Part shown: positions 35,085 through 46,967 of the stretch, piece by piece | Layout of the letters: each line of letters opens with the position of its first letter | How positions within the stretch are numbered: the first letter of the stretch is position 1 | DNA from: Gnetum montanum | Lineage: Eukaryota > Streptophyta > Gnetopsida > Gnetales > Gnetaceae | DNA length: 64,000 bases | Reading direction: 5' to 3' | Assembly (NCBI GenBank): GCA_015680685.1 | Contig: MNCI01022218.1 | Coordinates: 138,509 to 202,508, forward strand | Program-made: the position numbers and the translations under genes | The notes under the pieces: generated by a model | What the model was told of the DNA's origin: nothing | The model's database searches: none | The model's input: the letters and a program-made list of their open reading frames with translations, nothing else

Positions 35085-37329
35085 ATGAAGATGAGTAAGA
35101 AAGGTGGAGACATGCTCATGGCTGATTCTCAAGGGATTCAAATTGTCACTACACTAGATGAACTTATTAATGCATTGATTTATATGAGGTTAGATGATGA
35201 ATGTATGGTGTACAAGGCTCATGAATGCATGTTCAATGATTATGATCTTTTGTACATGCAAGATCTTTGGGATCAAGTGGTAGAAGAAGACGCAGATCAT
35301 AACTTTTCATCTAGTCACTCAAATGGGAAGGAAGAACCTAGAGAAGATAAAAGAGGCAAAGGGCTAGTACACCATCAAGGCTCATAGTCAAGTGTCTTCA
35401 CCCCAAGTATGTCTCAACATGATGATATTATTTCTAGATTCCAAAATTTTTATTTATCTAGAACTACCAGTGGTAATGATAATTCCCATTTATTCAATTG
35501 GGGTGATTATCATGAGTTGATGGAAGCTATACATATTCCAAGGGAGCATGTTCATGATAGTAGAATCAAATGAATCAACATTATTGATGTGCCCACATGC
35601 AGAGGGTATACCAGTGATGATCCCTAATTCCATGTGCAAGCCTTTAATAATACTTGTTATCTTCAATGGATCATGAGTGATCAGAAGTCATGGTTGTTTT
35701 ATCACACCTTCATTGAACATGCAAAAAAATAGTACAAATTCCTACCTCCTCTATTAATTCAAAGATGGGTAAACATGGTCAAAATATTTTACCCAAAATT
35801 TTAGACATATGTTCAAATTTCAAACATTTGGAAGTAGATGACCAAATGAAGGCAAGGAGCTTGTGAGCTCCTTGACATCACCATGGCAAGGTATATGAAA
35901 ACTGCTTTCCACTATTCGAACCATGATTTTAGCTAGAAGAAGCAATTGATACATATTGTAGAAGATATAAGGTAAGAAATAAAAGAGTATATGGACATGT
36001 ACACAATGGGCTAGGTGCACAAAAAATTGGTGGCCCAAATCAAAGCTCTTTTAAACACCATTGCTAGCGTAAAGGTGAATAGTAGAAGTAATAATTGGCC
36101 AAGGAGAATAATTACGATTCATCACTTAGGTGGAAGGCCAAAAATATTAAAGGTGTCATTGAATCTCCTAATATAGTTAAGGCTCTAGCATAAGATTATA
36201 TCATAATGAGAAAACCCTTTATGGATTTAGCTCACCATGTAAACTAAGTTTGGAATGTGATGAATGAAAAGATGACTACTACTCTCAAGAACATTGAGGG
36301 TAAGGTGGTTGAAGTGGTAACCAAAGTAGTTTCACCACATGAACATAGAGAGAGGTATGATGAAAATGGTGAAGGGAAGCTATCCTACTCCAAGAGCATT
36401 CAAGAAGATCCAAGTGAGGCTTTTCCTCATCCTTCTCTAACAATGAGGGTTCTTGCAAGTACTATGTAGACTCTCATGATTCTTAGAGATACTTATTCAT
36501 GACTTACATAATCAATGAGACAGAATGATCTAGGATACATTTAAATCCTAAATTCCTCAAGAAGTAAATAAGGAGGATCCCATATCCTTGTAGATCATAT
36601 CATCCTAGTGGTGCTTATCCATAATCCATGCAGCAATACCAATAGTGGAATGATCCAAATCCTTGGGATGCTACTCTATGGAATCTTCACACTCCAATGC
36701 AACAACAAATTATACCTCTACTTAATCCTTACTTTTATGATTCATAAATAGATACTCACTAAACCCCAATGATAATACCTCAATAGTACCTATCTACTTT
36801 CAATAGTCCTACCAACCAAGCTTCTCAACAACAATAACAATAACTTCTACTTCCTATTCCCATGCAATGTGGGATACCTAGTTAACCACAGCCAAGGTAG
36901 TTCAAGTCATGTAATATTTCCTATGGTAATTTCATTCACTGATTTGGTTGTGGAAAAAGTTCAAGATCCCATAGTAGGAAATTTTACCATAAGTGTAGAC
37001 ATGGGAATCATGGGATTGGGTGTGTATCCTTTGTGAAGATGAAAATCCTTCAAATCAAATGAAATTCCATACTCATGAGGTTTCAATAAGCTTCTCAAAT
37101 CATAATTCAACTATAATATCTACTTCAGGGATGAGTTCTATTATTATGTCTTCTAAAGATAGCACAATGGCATTAGATGGAAATTTTGTCATCATTTCTA
37201 TATCTACAGTGGTAACACAATCCATTAAAGAATAATTTTTACCTAAAAAGTGACTACATCTTGGAAATTTCATGGTGGAGATCCAAATTAGTGAGAAGGA
37301 TCATTATCTAGCTTCATTGTAGTAGTACC
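35085..37329 (+). pseudogene. Gag of a plus-strand Athila-like element
   Basis: Read across frames, the plus strand gives FHVQAFNNTCYLQWIMSDQ, WLFYHTFIEHAKK, YKFLPPLLIQRWVNMVKIF and TYVQISNIWK, then ELLDITMARYMKTAFHY and KKQLIHIVEDIR. These align in order with the gag of the element at 40,846 (HHLQAFHNSYALQNIQSD, FPQTLVKEAKHW, LFNDKYQTYS, EFLDAEMGRYYSFLHRYLGH, REKLRHILDVL). The N-terminal open stretch (35,085-35,387) is acidic and its start is uncertain. Positions about 36,600-36,900 are Pro/Gln/Tyr-rich, like the corresponding linker in the relatives. Multiple stops. Confidence 0.6.
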
Positions 37330-37600
37330 TTGATTGGGGGCTCCTCCTATCAAGTGTTCTAACATTCAATTAGAGCTAGAAAAATAATCATATCATAGGA
37401 TAGGTATGTAGTTTAATCACTTCTATTGTAGGTTGGTCTTATCCCATTAATTTCTTAATGCTTAGCTTAGAAGATAAGGTATAAGACGATCTTCTTATTA
37501 TTATGGGAAAAACCTAGTTAAGCACTACAAATGCTAGGTTGGTTTTCCAAGACCTCCACCTTGAGATACGTAGAAGAAATGAAAATAAAAAATATATAAG
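37330..37600 (+). pseudogene. Aspartic protease, C-terminal half, Athila-like
   Basis: VGWSYPINFLMLSLEDK, LLIIMGKT, LSTTNARLVFQDLHLEIRR aligns with the protease of the element at 43,568 (YWSYPINFLVIHVGKNKGEFPIIMGRAWLSIVDAKLGIRDLSLE). The DSG-containing N-terminal half is not clear. No RT follows within the next 2.8 kb, so this gag-protease unit is either truncated or belongs to a gag-protease-only type. Confidence 0.6.
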
Positions 37601-40433
37601 AAAATATCCTATGGTCTTTCTTGGTCCTATTGTACTATGACCATAATCTATTCAAACGAGCCTAACTGAGCATCTTTTAGACAACACCTACTACACTCTA
37701 ATGAATATCTTTCACCTCTAACCATGCTTAATGTTCAATTTACCTCTCAAATGCTTCCTAGGTATTATGTATGGATTAGACATGAGGGAGAAATCCTTCA
37801 TACCATGTCAAAATTTTATTTTCCTACTATTTCCATTTGTTCAATTAATAAATATTAGGGTGTTTAGTTAGAATTTTATAATTATTGAGTTTAATAGATA
37901 ATCAATTATGATATTTTATTTTCTTTTAGAGTGTTTTCATTTATGTGTATGGGAAAACTAGTTTAGGTGCTTTATGAATGCACATCCAATAATCCAATGA
38001 ACGATGGGTGAGCTGCATATGCAATGATGATGCAAGAATACTAAATAGATCTATCATGGACCTTTGATTGATATAATATCCATGTAGCAACATTCATCCA
38101 CTCATTTTTCTTCTATCCATGACTATTAATGGAAGCTTAGATTCATCAACGAGCAAGGATTCACACTGTGAGTTGTGAAGCTAATGGTACTAGAACTATT
38201 GACAAGTTGTGGATGCACACTTTAGAATGTAAGCTCCAAAATATTGGAAGAGTTTCTAGTCATTAGTATGAAAAGGGTATATCATCAAGGATCCTTGTAA
38301 CCATTGAATGAGTCTAATTGATGTGATTGGATTAAGGTGCATGTGGCACCTTTCATGGACACCTTGGTCATAAGAGGTTTGTGATTTCATAAACCTATGC
38401 ATTTCATGTAGTTTGGAGGGGGGTGTGAGGGTTGAATTCTCATGTTTATTCAAATAAAAAATAGTAGGTGATAATCTGGCACTCCAATCATTTCCATGAT
38501 TCCCATGCTTCATTAAAAATCCTTTTCTCATGAAAAAATAAAAAGATATATATATAAGAAAATTATGAAAAAATAAGAAAGAGAAAAAAGTGAAGAGGTG
38601 ATGGGAAGAAGAATGCATTTTCAAGGTTATTAGTTGTACAAAATAGCTTGTCTATAATCCAAATTGATCTCATAATTACTCATACCAAAGTCAAACTAGT
38701 AGTTGAACCTATTTATATGCAAAAAAATTTTATGTTTAACACATTATCCAAATCACTTGACTTACCATAATGTTGTAGTCTAAGATAATGTCTTGTTCAT
38801 CCCTACCCATGGTCATGAAGGCTTAGAAATCTCTTTCTTTGTAAAATTTGGTAATGTCAATTGTCACTTCCACCCATGTCCTTAATCATTTATTCTTTGG
38901 GTCATAAGTATTTATCCCTAACCCAAGCCTTAACCATATTTGAACTCCAAAACATTTTTCTTGATGTTCATGGTATTATGCATTGTAATATGTGGGATTG
39001 TTAGTGAAACCAAGGAGATTGATGAAATGTTTCTGGTAGAGAAAAATTTGGGAAACCTACCATGCATACATGCATGAATGGAGGAAAACCAAATATGGAT
39101 CTTGACTTCTAGATGTTAGGTGGCACAATCAAGGCTAGATGGTACTAGATGTGATTAGTATAGCCTTATGCTTGGAAGGGAAGATTAGAGATCACTCCTT
39201 TTGTATGAATACATAGTAATGAAAGGATGTGGTAGTAGATCTCTTGTGGAGTATAGGATGTGTTCACTTGCTTCATGAGTTAATTGAATGGTCGGTTGGG
39301 GATCTAGTGATTTTGCACTCTCTCTCTTTATCACTTATCCATTATTAATTATCCATATCTTTTATTGAATTCTTATCCATGTCTATATGTGTCAGGAGGT
39401 TGATCAAGCAATGAAAATGATGGGATCTTACTATCCAAGGGGATGGTCTTAAATTTGATGCTAATGTCTCACTAGTTGTTGGGAATCCATGGGTGTCTCA
39501 TTAATGTGTTTCACAAGGATAATGAAGGCAAGTGCCTACTCTAGGAAGGACTAACTTGTCAACCTTTAATGACTTGGCATCATCTATGGCTACTCAAAGC
39601 TTATCTCCTAGTGATGGTAAGGATTGCATGACATATGTCATTTAATTGGTCTTCCACTTATGTAAGTTTTAACTCTCTATGCCTAAAGGTTTGATCATGA
39701 AAAACTCTATTGATTCACCTTAATTTTTTCTATTATTCATTATTCTCAATGCTATAATCCTTCTCCTATTATTCTAACCCCTCTTTTCTAGCCCTAGGTT
39801 CATGGGATCATATAAATTAAATAATTGACTTCTTTCCCATGCTCCATGCTATCATCTAATGTAAGTTTGTAATGCTCTTCTTTTTTTTCTTCTCATACAC
39901 CTTGTAAGGTTACTTATGGGTGATTTTAGCATGATATGGGCTTGGTACAATGCTTCGATGATTGTAGGTAGTAAGTGAAAGATAAGAAAGATATAGTTAG
40001 GTATTTTTCCCATGTGGGAAAGGTGTGCTAACATACCCCTACATCAATGCAAGGGCATTGATATCCCTACATCAATAATTCCCTCCACCCCCAGTGTTAA
40101 TAACCCTAGATATAGTGGGAGGTCCAAACAATGTCTCATACATTCCCATTTCTATTTTTCAAAAAAAAAAACATTTTTCTAATTGGGACAAGTAAGAGAA
40201 ACTCTACCAAATTTTGTACCTTGTAAGAAGATTGGTAATATTTTCACACATTCATTTTGGATCTCCATGTCCTTGGTATTCTAGCTATGGTTCAAGCCTA
40301 GTGTCTTATACCTTATTTGTGGGGGAGGGAACCAGTTTGGGTATGCATTAAATGTATTTGGTAGTTATTTAAATATTTCTACCACATTCATACTTGTCCA
40401 TGCATGCCATATTTAAATTGTTATGATGATTTG
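37601..40433. other. Unassigned AT-rich DNA
   Basis: I see no retroelement domain, gene or repeat partner inside the window on either strand. The minus-strand open frame at 38,256-38,624 and others are not supported by composition or context. A 10-A run near 40,161 and a G-rich GGGGGAGGGA at 40,321 are unremarkable. The right boundary is where similarity to the 3' LTR at 60,873 begins. Confidence 0.35.
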
Positions 40434-40701
40434 TTTTTACTAATTAGACTTAGACTAACTCCTATTTTCTCTATGTTTCCTACAAAGCGTGTTAATGGCC
40501 TTACAACATTAGTTATCATATGCCTCACTGAGAGCTAAGCCATACACTTATACCTTACTAGCTTAAAGTGGGAAGATAATGATTGTGAGCTTAAACTCAA
40601 TTACTAGCATATCAAAAGTGTACATCTATAGATTATGATCGGGTCACAGATGAACACTTGTGACTTGCATGGTTGAGTGTTGGATGCTCAACCACTCATC
40701 A
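40434..40701 (+). mobile_element. Truncated 5' LTR
   Basis: About 268 bases match 60,873-61,142 of the 3' LTR (shared words CATATGCCTCACT, AGAGCTAAGCCATACACTTATACC, AAACTCAATTACTAGCATATCA, GAGTGTTGGATGCTC). It ends CTCATCA at 40,701, against CTAATCA at 61,142. Upstream of 40,434 the similarity stops, so the U3 part with the TATA box is gone or replaced. Confidence 0.8.
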
Positions 40702-40720
40702 TTAGTACCTTTTTTAGGGA
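40702..40720 (+). promoter_or_regulatory. Primer-binding site, tRNA-Asp type, decayed
   Basis: TTAGTACC followed by TTTTTTAGGGA lies directly after the LTR end. Against the plant tRNA-Asp-type site (TTGGCGCCGTTGCCGGGGA) 11 of 19 positions agree, and six of the eight differences are C-to-T or G-to-A, as expected from methylated-cytosine decay. The position next to the LTR is the main support. Confidence 0.5.
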
Positions 40721-40845
40721 TGTGTCAATGTGTGCTAAGTAGTTAATTTTACAAAGATTATTGTGCCAAGAATTCTAAAGTCAACTTCCATATCCTTAAA
40801 TAATTCTAACAATACACACACTTCATTAAGCGTCACACTAATAAC

Positions 40846-43490
40846 ATGGCTTCAACCAAAGATAAACTATCACTTGCCAAAAGGATGAAAACGGGAAATG
40901 AAAAAATAAATGACAATAAAGAGTGGAGTATACCAATGCAAACAGGAATATCATATGGTCACAATGATCCCTACTATCCTAATTTAACCTTCATCTTTCA
41001 CCAAGATGGGAAGTTAAGGTGGAGAGACCTACAAGAAAACATTATTCTACCTCTAGAGCATTCAACATCTACAATGCTTCAAAAAGCCTTAAGGATAATG
41101 AATCTGAGCCATGTGCAAGAAGGGTACCATGTGACCAAACACATGATAAGATCTTACCAACCCATAGAGGCACAAGAGCAGAGAGATGCTGTTATGAAGA
41201 CTAAACATGTGAATAATAAGGAAAAGTGAATCAATTCTCTTATTTTCCTAGAAGAACTTGATGGTGATGCATTCATAGTAGAAAAACTCCACTAGGACCT
41301 GAAGTTCATTCTCAAATACCTAGTATTCATTTGGAGAAACCTGTCAAAGTAAAGTTATAGTCAACCTTAGCAGAGACACCCAGAAGAGAAGCAATAGACT
41401 CTAAGTACAAGTAGGACTCAAGGCCAAGAGCTTTTGCTAGATAACAAAGAGAAGAATACTAGATTCACAAAAGAAGAATTAGCTAACATTGTTCTCCCAT
41501 TACTTCATCTTCATCCTCATGATTGTTGGTGGACTCTAATCTAAGAGAACATAGATATTAAGATCATGACATGGAAATACGTCAGACTCATGATCAACAT
41601 GACTATCACCTAAGTTACTTTGATGAAGAAGACGAAGAGCATGAGCTACAATGAAATAGAGATAGACATGAAGAGAGAGAAGGATATGAGCATTAAATGA
41701 AACATTATAACAATAGAGCATATGAATCCTATGAGCATGAAGAACTCCTATTGGTAACTTGCAACATCATAAATATAAGGAAAGTTATTTACATCCCAAC
41801 CAAGCACATAAGGGACAGTTCTATTAAGCAGCTAGACATGAACAACATGCCCAGATTTGAGGGTGGATATAACACATGTTCCCAACACCACCTTCAAGCA
41901 TTCCATAATTCCTATGCCCTACAAAACATACAAAGTGATTGAAAAGAACTTAAGTTATTCCCTCAGACACTTGTCAAAGAGGCAAAACACTGGTAAAGAT
42001 TATTGGAACTAGAATCAATTAGAAGATAAAGTACCATGCTTGAACTTTTTAATGACAAATATCAAACCTACTCCTAGGTGTCTAATCTTAGAAAATAAAT
42101 CTAGAGTTGGAAGAAAGGGACTCATGAATTCCTTGATGCAGAAATGGGTAGATACTATTCATTTCTACATAGGTACCTAGGCCATGGATTTTCCCAAAGG
42201 GAGAAACTTAGACACATTCTCGATGTGCTATAAAAAAAAACTAGAGATCCTTGGGGTTTATGCCCAAGGAAGATTGTCTAAAATGACTATCCATTGCATT
42301 CAAGGAAATATCAATCAAGAGGGAAAGGAAGAGGAAGAATTAAACAAGAGAGAATTAGCTAAAGAATATAATAGAGATCCATCTATTAGAAAGAGGGATG
42401 TACGAGTGTGCAAATAGAAAGAGGAGGAAACCTTGAATGAAGTAATAGAGAAAAAGACATTACCGATTTAGAAATCTATTACTAATATTGTAGCTAAGGT
42501 AGAAAAATGTGGAATTTAGTGGATGAGAAGTTTGCAATAGCCTTAAAAATTGTAAAGGAAAAAATTGAGCAAGCCTTTCGTAAATGCAAGGAGAAGAAAA
42601 AGAAAAGAGATTTTAGATAGAAAGAAAATGTAGCTTCAATGGTAGACTATTTAGGTACAAGCTCGAATGAAGAGGAAGGATGTTCTATGTGCTAGTATGA
42701 CCATCCCAAGGCATTTTTCCTGGTCATGATACATTTGGAAGAAATGAGGGCATATGCATTGAACCCAAGATGCATCATGAAGCAAATGCCCAAATAGTTA
42801 CCTTATCCTCAAGGTAACTATAAGTAGATCTTCCAACTAGCCTACTATCTCAATGAAGCTTATTCACAACCATAGGAGTAGTATCATTGGTCGTTGCAAC
42901 AACCATAATTATGGGTGATGCCACTACAATGACAACAGTACCCATATTAGCAACCAAATCCTTATGGATACTATGACTAGATTCTAATTTCTCTAGGAAA
43001 TGCAATTGTTCAAACTCCTCAAAATTATCCACTAGAATACCTTACGCCAACACACCCCAAGATGGACTCCAATACATACATGCATCCACAAGAGGTTATT
43101 TTACTAAATTAAATTCCTAATCATTTGCCACCTATACCACCTCCTGTAATTGAAGGAAAACTACCTTCACAACCTCAATAGAAAAATGCAGCTAGGGCGA
43201 TGAACATGTAGGAGGAGGCAATCATAAAAAAAACATAATCCAAGAAATGATTTTTCTTTCAAATGAGTCCCAAGAAGGTTCAAAGTATGGGGAATACATC
43301 TACTTTTCCTCCATCTACATCCAATCCTCTTGGAAACAACAAGCTTCCATCATCGTCTAATGAAAATGTGATAACTATCATCCTGACACAAACCATTACT
43401 CATTGGATTAAAGTAGGAGCATTTCCTCAAAACTAAATACATCTAGGAAGTTCCTTAGTATACCTTCAAGTAGCATGTTAAAAAACCATG
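40846..43490 (+). pseudogene. Gag of the Athila-like element
   Basis: The first open stretch (40,846-41,229) starts with ATG 125 bases after the primer-binding site, the same spacing as in the nested element, and contains LTFIFHQDGKLRWRDLQENI, matching VTFILHQDEQLCWRDLFGNI there. Later frames give MPRFEGGYNTCSQHHLQAFH, FPQTLVKEAKHW, EFLDAEMGRYYSFLHRYLGH and an acidic/basic segment. Near 42,681-42,716 a compact zinc-knuckle-like CSMC, YDHPK is followed by Phe where the last Cys should be. A Pro/Gln/Tyr-rich linker leads to protease. Numerous stops and frameshifts. Confidence 0.8.
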
Positions 43491-43850
43491 CAAGGATCTA
43501 CTTGATTCTAGGTCAGAGGTGAACTTGATATTGTAAGATATGTATCAAGCCTAAGAATCTACCACCATTGAAGAAAAGAAACATTCAGCTAGAGCTTGTG
43601 AACCACTTCATCATAGTTCCACTAGGACAAGTGGATGATGTAATTACCAAAATTAGTTATTGGTCCTACCCTATTAATTTTTTGGTCATCCATGTAGGTA
43701 AAAACAAGGGAGAGTTTCCAATCATAATGGGAAGGGCTTGGCTTAGCATTGTAGATGCTAAGCTTGGTATTAGAGATTTGTCCTTAGAAACTTCCAAGGA
43801 AGATGATGCTAGGATTATTTAGACATGTAGAGTTCCATGTATTCCATACA
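43491..43850 (+). pseudogene. Aspartic protease of the Athila-like element
   Basis: The catalytic segment at 43,498-43,530 reads LLDSRSEVNLI, in which the usual Asp-Ser-Gly is Asp-Ser-Arg (GGG to AGG at 43,510-43,512). After a stop and frame change, the open stretch 43,568-43,822 gives RNIQLELVNHFIIVPLGQ, YWSYPINFLVIHV, GEFPIIMGRAWLSIVDAKLG, the flap and C-terminal parts. The nested element has the same domain with DSG intact. It is followed by an acidic linker to RT. Confidence 0.8.
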
Positions 43851-44493
43851 GTGATAATGGGTGCAGTTGTGTGCAAAAAATATGGATAATTAAATAAGAA
43901 GATAATACAGCATGCAACAACTATGTTGAAGAAATGTGCATGCAAAAATGCTTATATGTTGTAGCCACCCAACAAGAAGACATTAAGTGGCTGATTACAG
44001 ATAATTAAATTGAATTGAACATATACATGGAACCAAAATATCAAATAATAAGTTCCTACATAGAAGAAGCCGACAAGTTAGAACAACTAAGAAAAAGACA
44101 CCCCTATCCACATGCAAGTCAAGAAGAAGAGATAGAATGGGGATGATTAGAGATCCTAGATAAAGTTGAACTAGAACCCTTAGAATTAAAGGTCCTATCA
44201 ACAATGCTTGAATATGATTTTTTGAATAATTAGAAGTTGATTATAATTAATAAAAACCTAGACAAAGAGCAAAAGAAGAAGTTATTGGAAGTAGTCAATA
44301 AGTGGCCAACCACATTCGCATGGTCTTATGATGAGATCTTAGGAATTAATCCTATAATCTATCAACTTGAGATAAATATAGATCCAATGGTAAAACAACA
44401 ACACCAACCAAAAAGAAGGCTAAACCCAAAACTCAAAGAAGTAGTTAAGTAAGAGTTGGAAAATTACAAAAGGTTGAATTCATATATCCCATT
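43851..44493 (+). pseudogene. Protease-RT linker and RT N-terminus
   Basis: The open stretch 44,237-44,452 carries KKLLEVVNKWPTTFAWSYDE (the FAWSY motif), then INPIIYQLEINI and QQHQPKRRLNPKLKEVVK, the first conserved block of Ty3/Gypsy RT. After a stop, ELENYKRLNSYIP continues and the similarity ends at 44,493 where the 1.28 kb repeat begins. The linker upstream contains an acidic EEADKLEQLRKRH stretch. The finger, palm and catalytic motifs that should follow are absent from the assembled sequence. Confidence 0.85.
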
Positions 44494-45768
44494 TGTTGGT
44501 GACCATTTGGGACATGACCACCAATGAGTGTCCTCAAACAGGATTTAGGTGCTTGCTGGTCTCTGGCAACACCAAGGCCCAGATACCTCCAAATAGACTT
44601 AGTAGTTAATGTGAGTATGTGTGTGTGCTGTTGCAGTGTGCGGTTGTGAAAAATGAAACGATTGCGTTGTGTGTAAACTACAAATGACTTATCTTAAAGA
44701 GATTCGGCCAACTTTGCCAAGTACTGTGAGTTATTGAGAGTTTTTAATTTTTTCAATTGCCTAGTCTACATGGTCCTTATAATACCTACTTGTAACAAAT
44801 AAAATTTTGTAAAAACATTTGAGCACAACTCTGCGAATCTACTTCTAATTTTCCCTAGAGAAAGAGATAGTTCCATAAGAAAACTAGAAATAGAGCAAGA
44901 TTCAATGGAAATAGATAGAAAAGAAAGTAGATTTGTGTAGACCTCAAATATTTAAACAAGGTAAAATGACATGAGTAAACACTTCACAATAAAGCTACCC
45001 CAAATTCAATATCTATGAATTATTCAAACTTCCAAGGCACAAATAAACAATTTCTTCAAGACAATCCTATTATGCTACCAAACATTGCTGCGTAAACTAC
45101 CACGTACGAGACTCCATTTTGGCTAGATAATGGATGTCAAAAATTGCATTCAACAGAACCTTCAAAAGACTTGACAATTTCTGATTGAAATACCATAGAG
45201 ATTCACTTTAAGGATAAAAAGAAGCTATTCTAGTCCCATCAAAATACCAAATATTTTCTGAACCCTCTTGACTATTGAATCATTCAACGGCATGACTACA
45301 AGCAGAGGCTCTTTTACAACGATCTAAATAGCAATTCTTATACGTTGCACAATAACCAAATTCACTACTAAAATGCTCTTAAGGCTTTCAAGCACAAGTG
45401 CTTCTATGACAAAATTTTAATAGAAATTTTCTATCGGGCAACAAGAACAATAAGAGCAATCTAAAAATACTAAAATTACTTGCCAAGGATGATACTATCT
45501 AAACCACTAGCTAAACAATTTAANNNNNNNNNNNNNNNNNNNNNNNNNNNNNNNNNNNNNNNNNNNNNNNNNNNNNNNNNNNNNNNNNNNNNNNNNNNNN
45601 NNNNNNNNNNNNNNNNNNNNNNNNNNNNNNNNNNNNNNNNNNNNNNNNNNNNNNNNNNNNNNNNNNNNNNNNNNNNNNNNNNNNNNNNNNNNNNNNNNNN
45701 NNNNNNNNNNNNNNNNNNNNNNNNNNNNNNNNNNNNNNNNNNNNNNNNNNNGAAGCCTTTTTATAGGG
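44494..45768 (-). repeat. 1.28 kb repeat, copy 2, inserted in RT
   Basis: Matches 1,338-2,613 from TGTTGGTGACC to TTTTTATAGGG. CpGs of copy 1 are mostly TpG or CpA here. It interrupts the RT frame, but the frame does not resume where it stopped: about 130 residues including the catalytic YxDD region are missing. The right junction TATAGGG overlaps the host codons of the RT segment (TTAGGGCAC expected), a few bases of microhomology, suggesting a deletion accompanied or followed the insertion, or an assembly join across the gap. Confidence 0.7.
45524..45751. other. Assembly gap of 228 unknown bases
   Basis: All N. In repeat copy 1 the bases between the two flanking anchors (2,365-2,596) number 232, so the gap is almost exactly the length expected if it simply hides the repeat sequence. 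Open frames crossing it are meaningless. Confidence 0.95.
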
Positions 45769-46053
45769 CACAAAATCTCATTGAAAGGAATAGAGGTAGA
45801 TCCTGACAAAGTTTGAGTCATATAGAATATCAATCATAGGCTATAGACTATCAAGGATGTTCAATCATTTTTAGGTAATATGAGGTACTACAAAAGGTTC
45901 ATAGAAAAATTTTCAAAAATTGTCAAGCCTCTAACTAAGTTAACCAAGAAGGATGCACAATTTTAATGGATTGAACCATGTGAAAAGGCCTTTGAAAACT
46001 TGAAATAAAAGTTGATTAAGACACCAATTCTAAGAGCTCTAGATTAACCCAAG
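45769..46053 (+). pseudogene. RT thumb/connection region, Athila-like
   Basis: The plus-strand translation gives HKISLKGIEVDPDKV, then DVQSFLGNMRYYKRFIEKFS, KIVKPLTKLTKKDAQF, WIEPCEKAFENLK and KLIKTPILRALD, the standard C-terminal part of Ty3/Gypsy RT. Stops at Q positions (CAA to TAA) occur four times. The segment stops at PK (46,053), where the nested element inserted, and continues as PKPFHIMTDSSNYALG at 53,356. Confidence 0.9.
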
Positions 46054-46967
46054 TGATGAGTGGTGAGGTACCCCTACACTCAACCATGCGAAATGAGCAT
46101 AGCATGCACGATCCGGTTGAACTCCGTAGACTAAATGCCTAAATGCCCCATGGAACACTTGGGGTTAATCATTCGTTGTCTTCCCAGACTTACTTGTTGT
46201 TGTCACGGTGTATGGTTAAGTAAGTCCGAGGTATATGATTTTTTTGGTCTTTTATAGTTTTATGTCTTCTACGCTAAGAGCAAAGGGTTGAGAAACTAAC
46301 TCTAACTAATGTACTAAGTCTAAATTAACTAGTGTCAGCATCCATTCCCACTTACCGTAAACACCCTAAACTGTGCAACTATGGCTACCAAACGCTAATC
46401 GTTACTGGGATCACCACATGTAACACACGTGCACAAAGTGGTCGTACTGAGGCACCTAACTAGCCTAAGTGTGATGAGCAGTTGATTCCTTGACTAGCTG
46501 TACACATCTGTAGATGCTTGTAATCAAGTCGTACTCGTCCCATGTTCTAGGAGATAAGGGAAAGAGAATCTAATCGCGATGAGTAGCCGATTCCTTAGTT
46601 AGCCGTACACATTCGTCAATGCTCATAACCAAGTCGTACTCATGCCGCGCTAAAAATAGGTAATAAATAACATGTAATAAAATCTATCCATGTACTGCAA
46701 GGTTTATCCACAAAGCTCGTCTTTATTTCTGTACACAACTTGCATTCAGGTACAAAGCTGCTCGAATAAAGAACCATTCACTTGGGGACTCCTACTGTGG
46801 GCACATGGAAAATATTCTATCTCTGGGGTGAACAATCTACCAGAGCTTCGCTACTTTTAGCCTAGGATGGAAAATGAGGAGAGTGCCACCTCTTATTTAT
46901 AGATTTGGCGATGGACCGCGATATCGCATACATGATATAGCGGCTCATGCGATATCGCATCTCATCA
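46054..46967 (-). mobile_element. 3' LTR of the nested element
   Basis: 914 bases. On the minus strand it begins TGATGAGATGCGATATCGC and ends CCACTCATCA. A TATA box (CTATAAATAAG, minus) lies at about 46,890-46,903. Three GCGATATCGC-type palindromes sit between the LTR start and the TATA box (46,918-46,927; 46,932-46,941, decayed; 46,949-46,958). The purine-rich CATGGAGGTA just outside the right end is the likely polypurine tract. Confidence 0.85.
46918..46958. promoter_or_regulatory. Array of GCGATATCGC palindromes, 3' LTR
   Basis: Copies start at 46,918, 46,932 and 46,949, steps of 14 and 17 bases. The first and third are perfect 10-base palindromes; the middle reads ATGATATAGC. They lie in U3 upstream of the TATA box. 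Function unknown. Confidence 0.6.

Noticed and set aside
38256-38624. 122-residue minus-strand open frame
   Set aside because: Phe-rich N-terminus comes from an A-rich run; no homologous wording and no element context.
45480-45833. Open frames spanning unknown bases
   Set aside because: They consist almost entirely of N translated as X.
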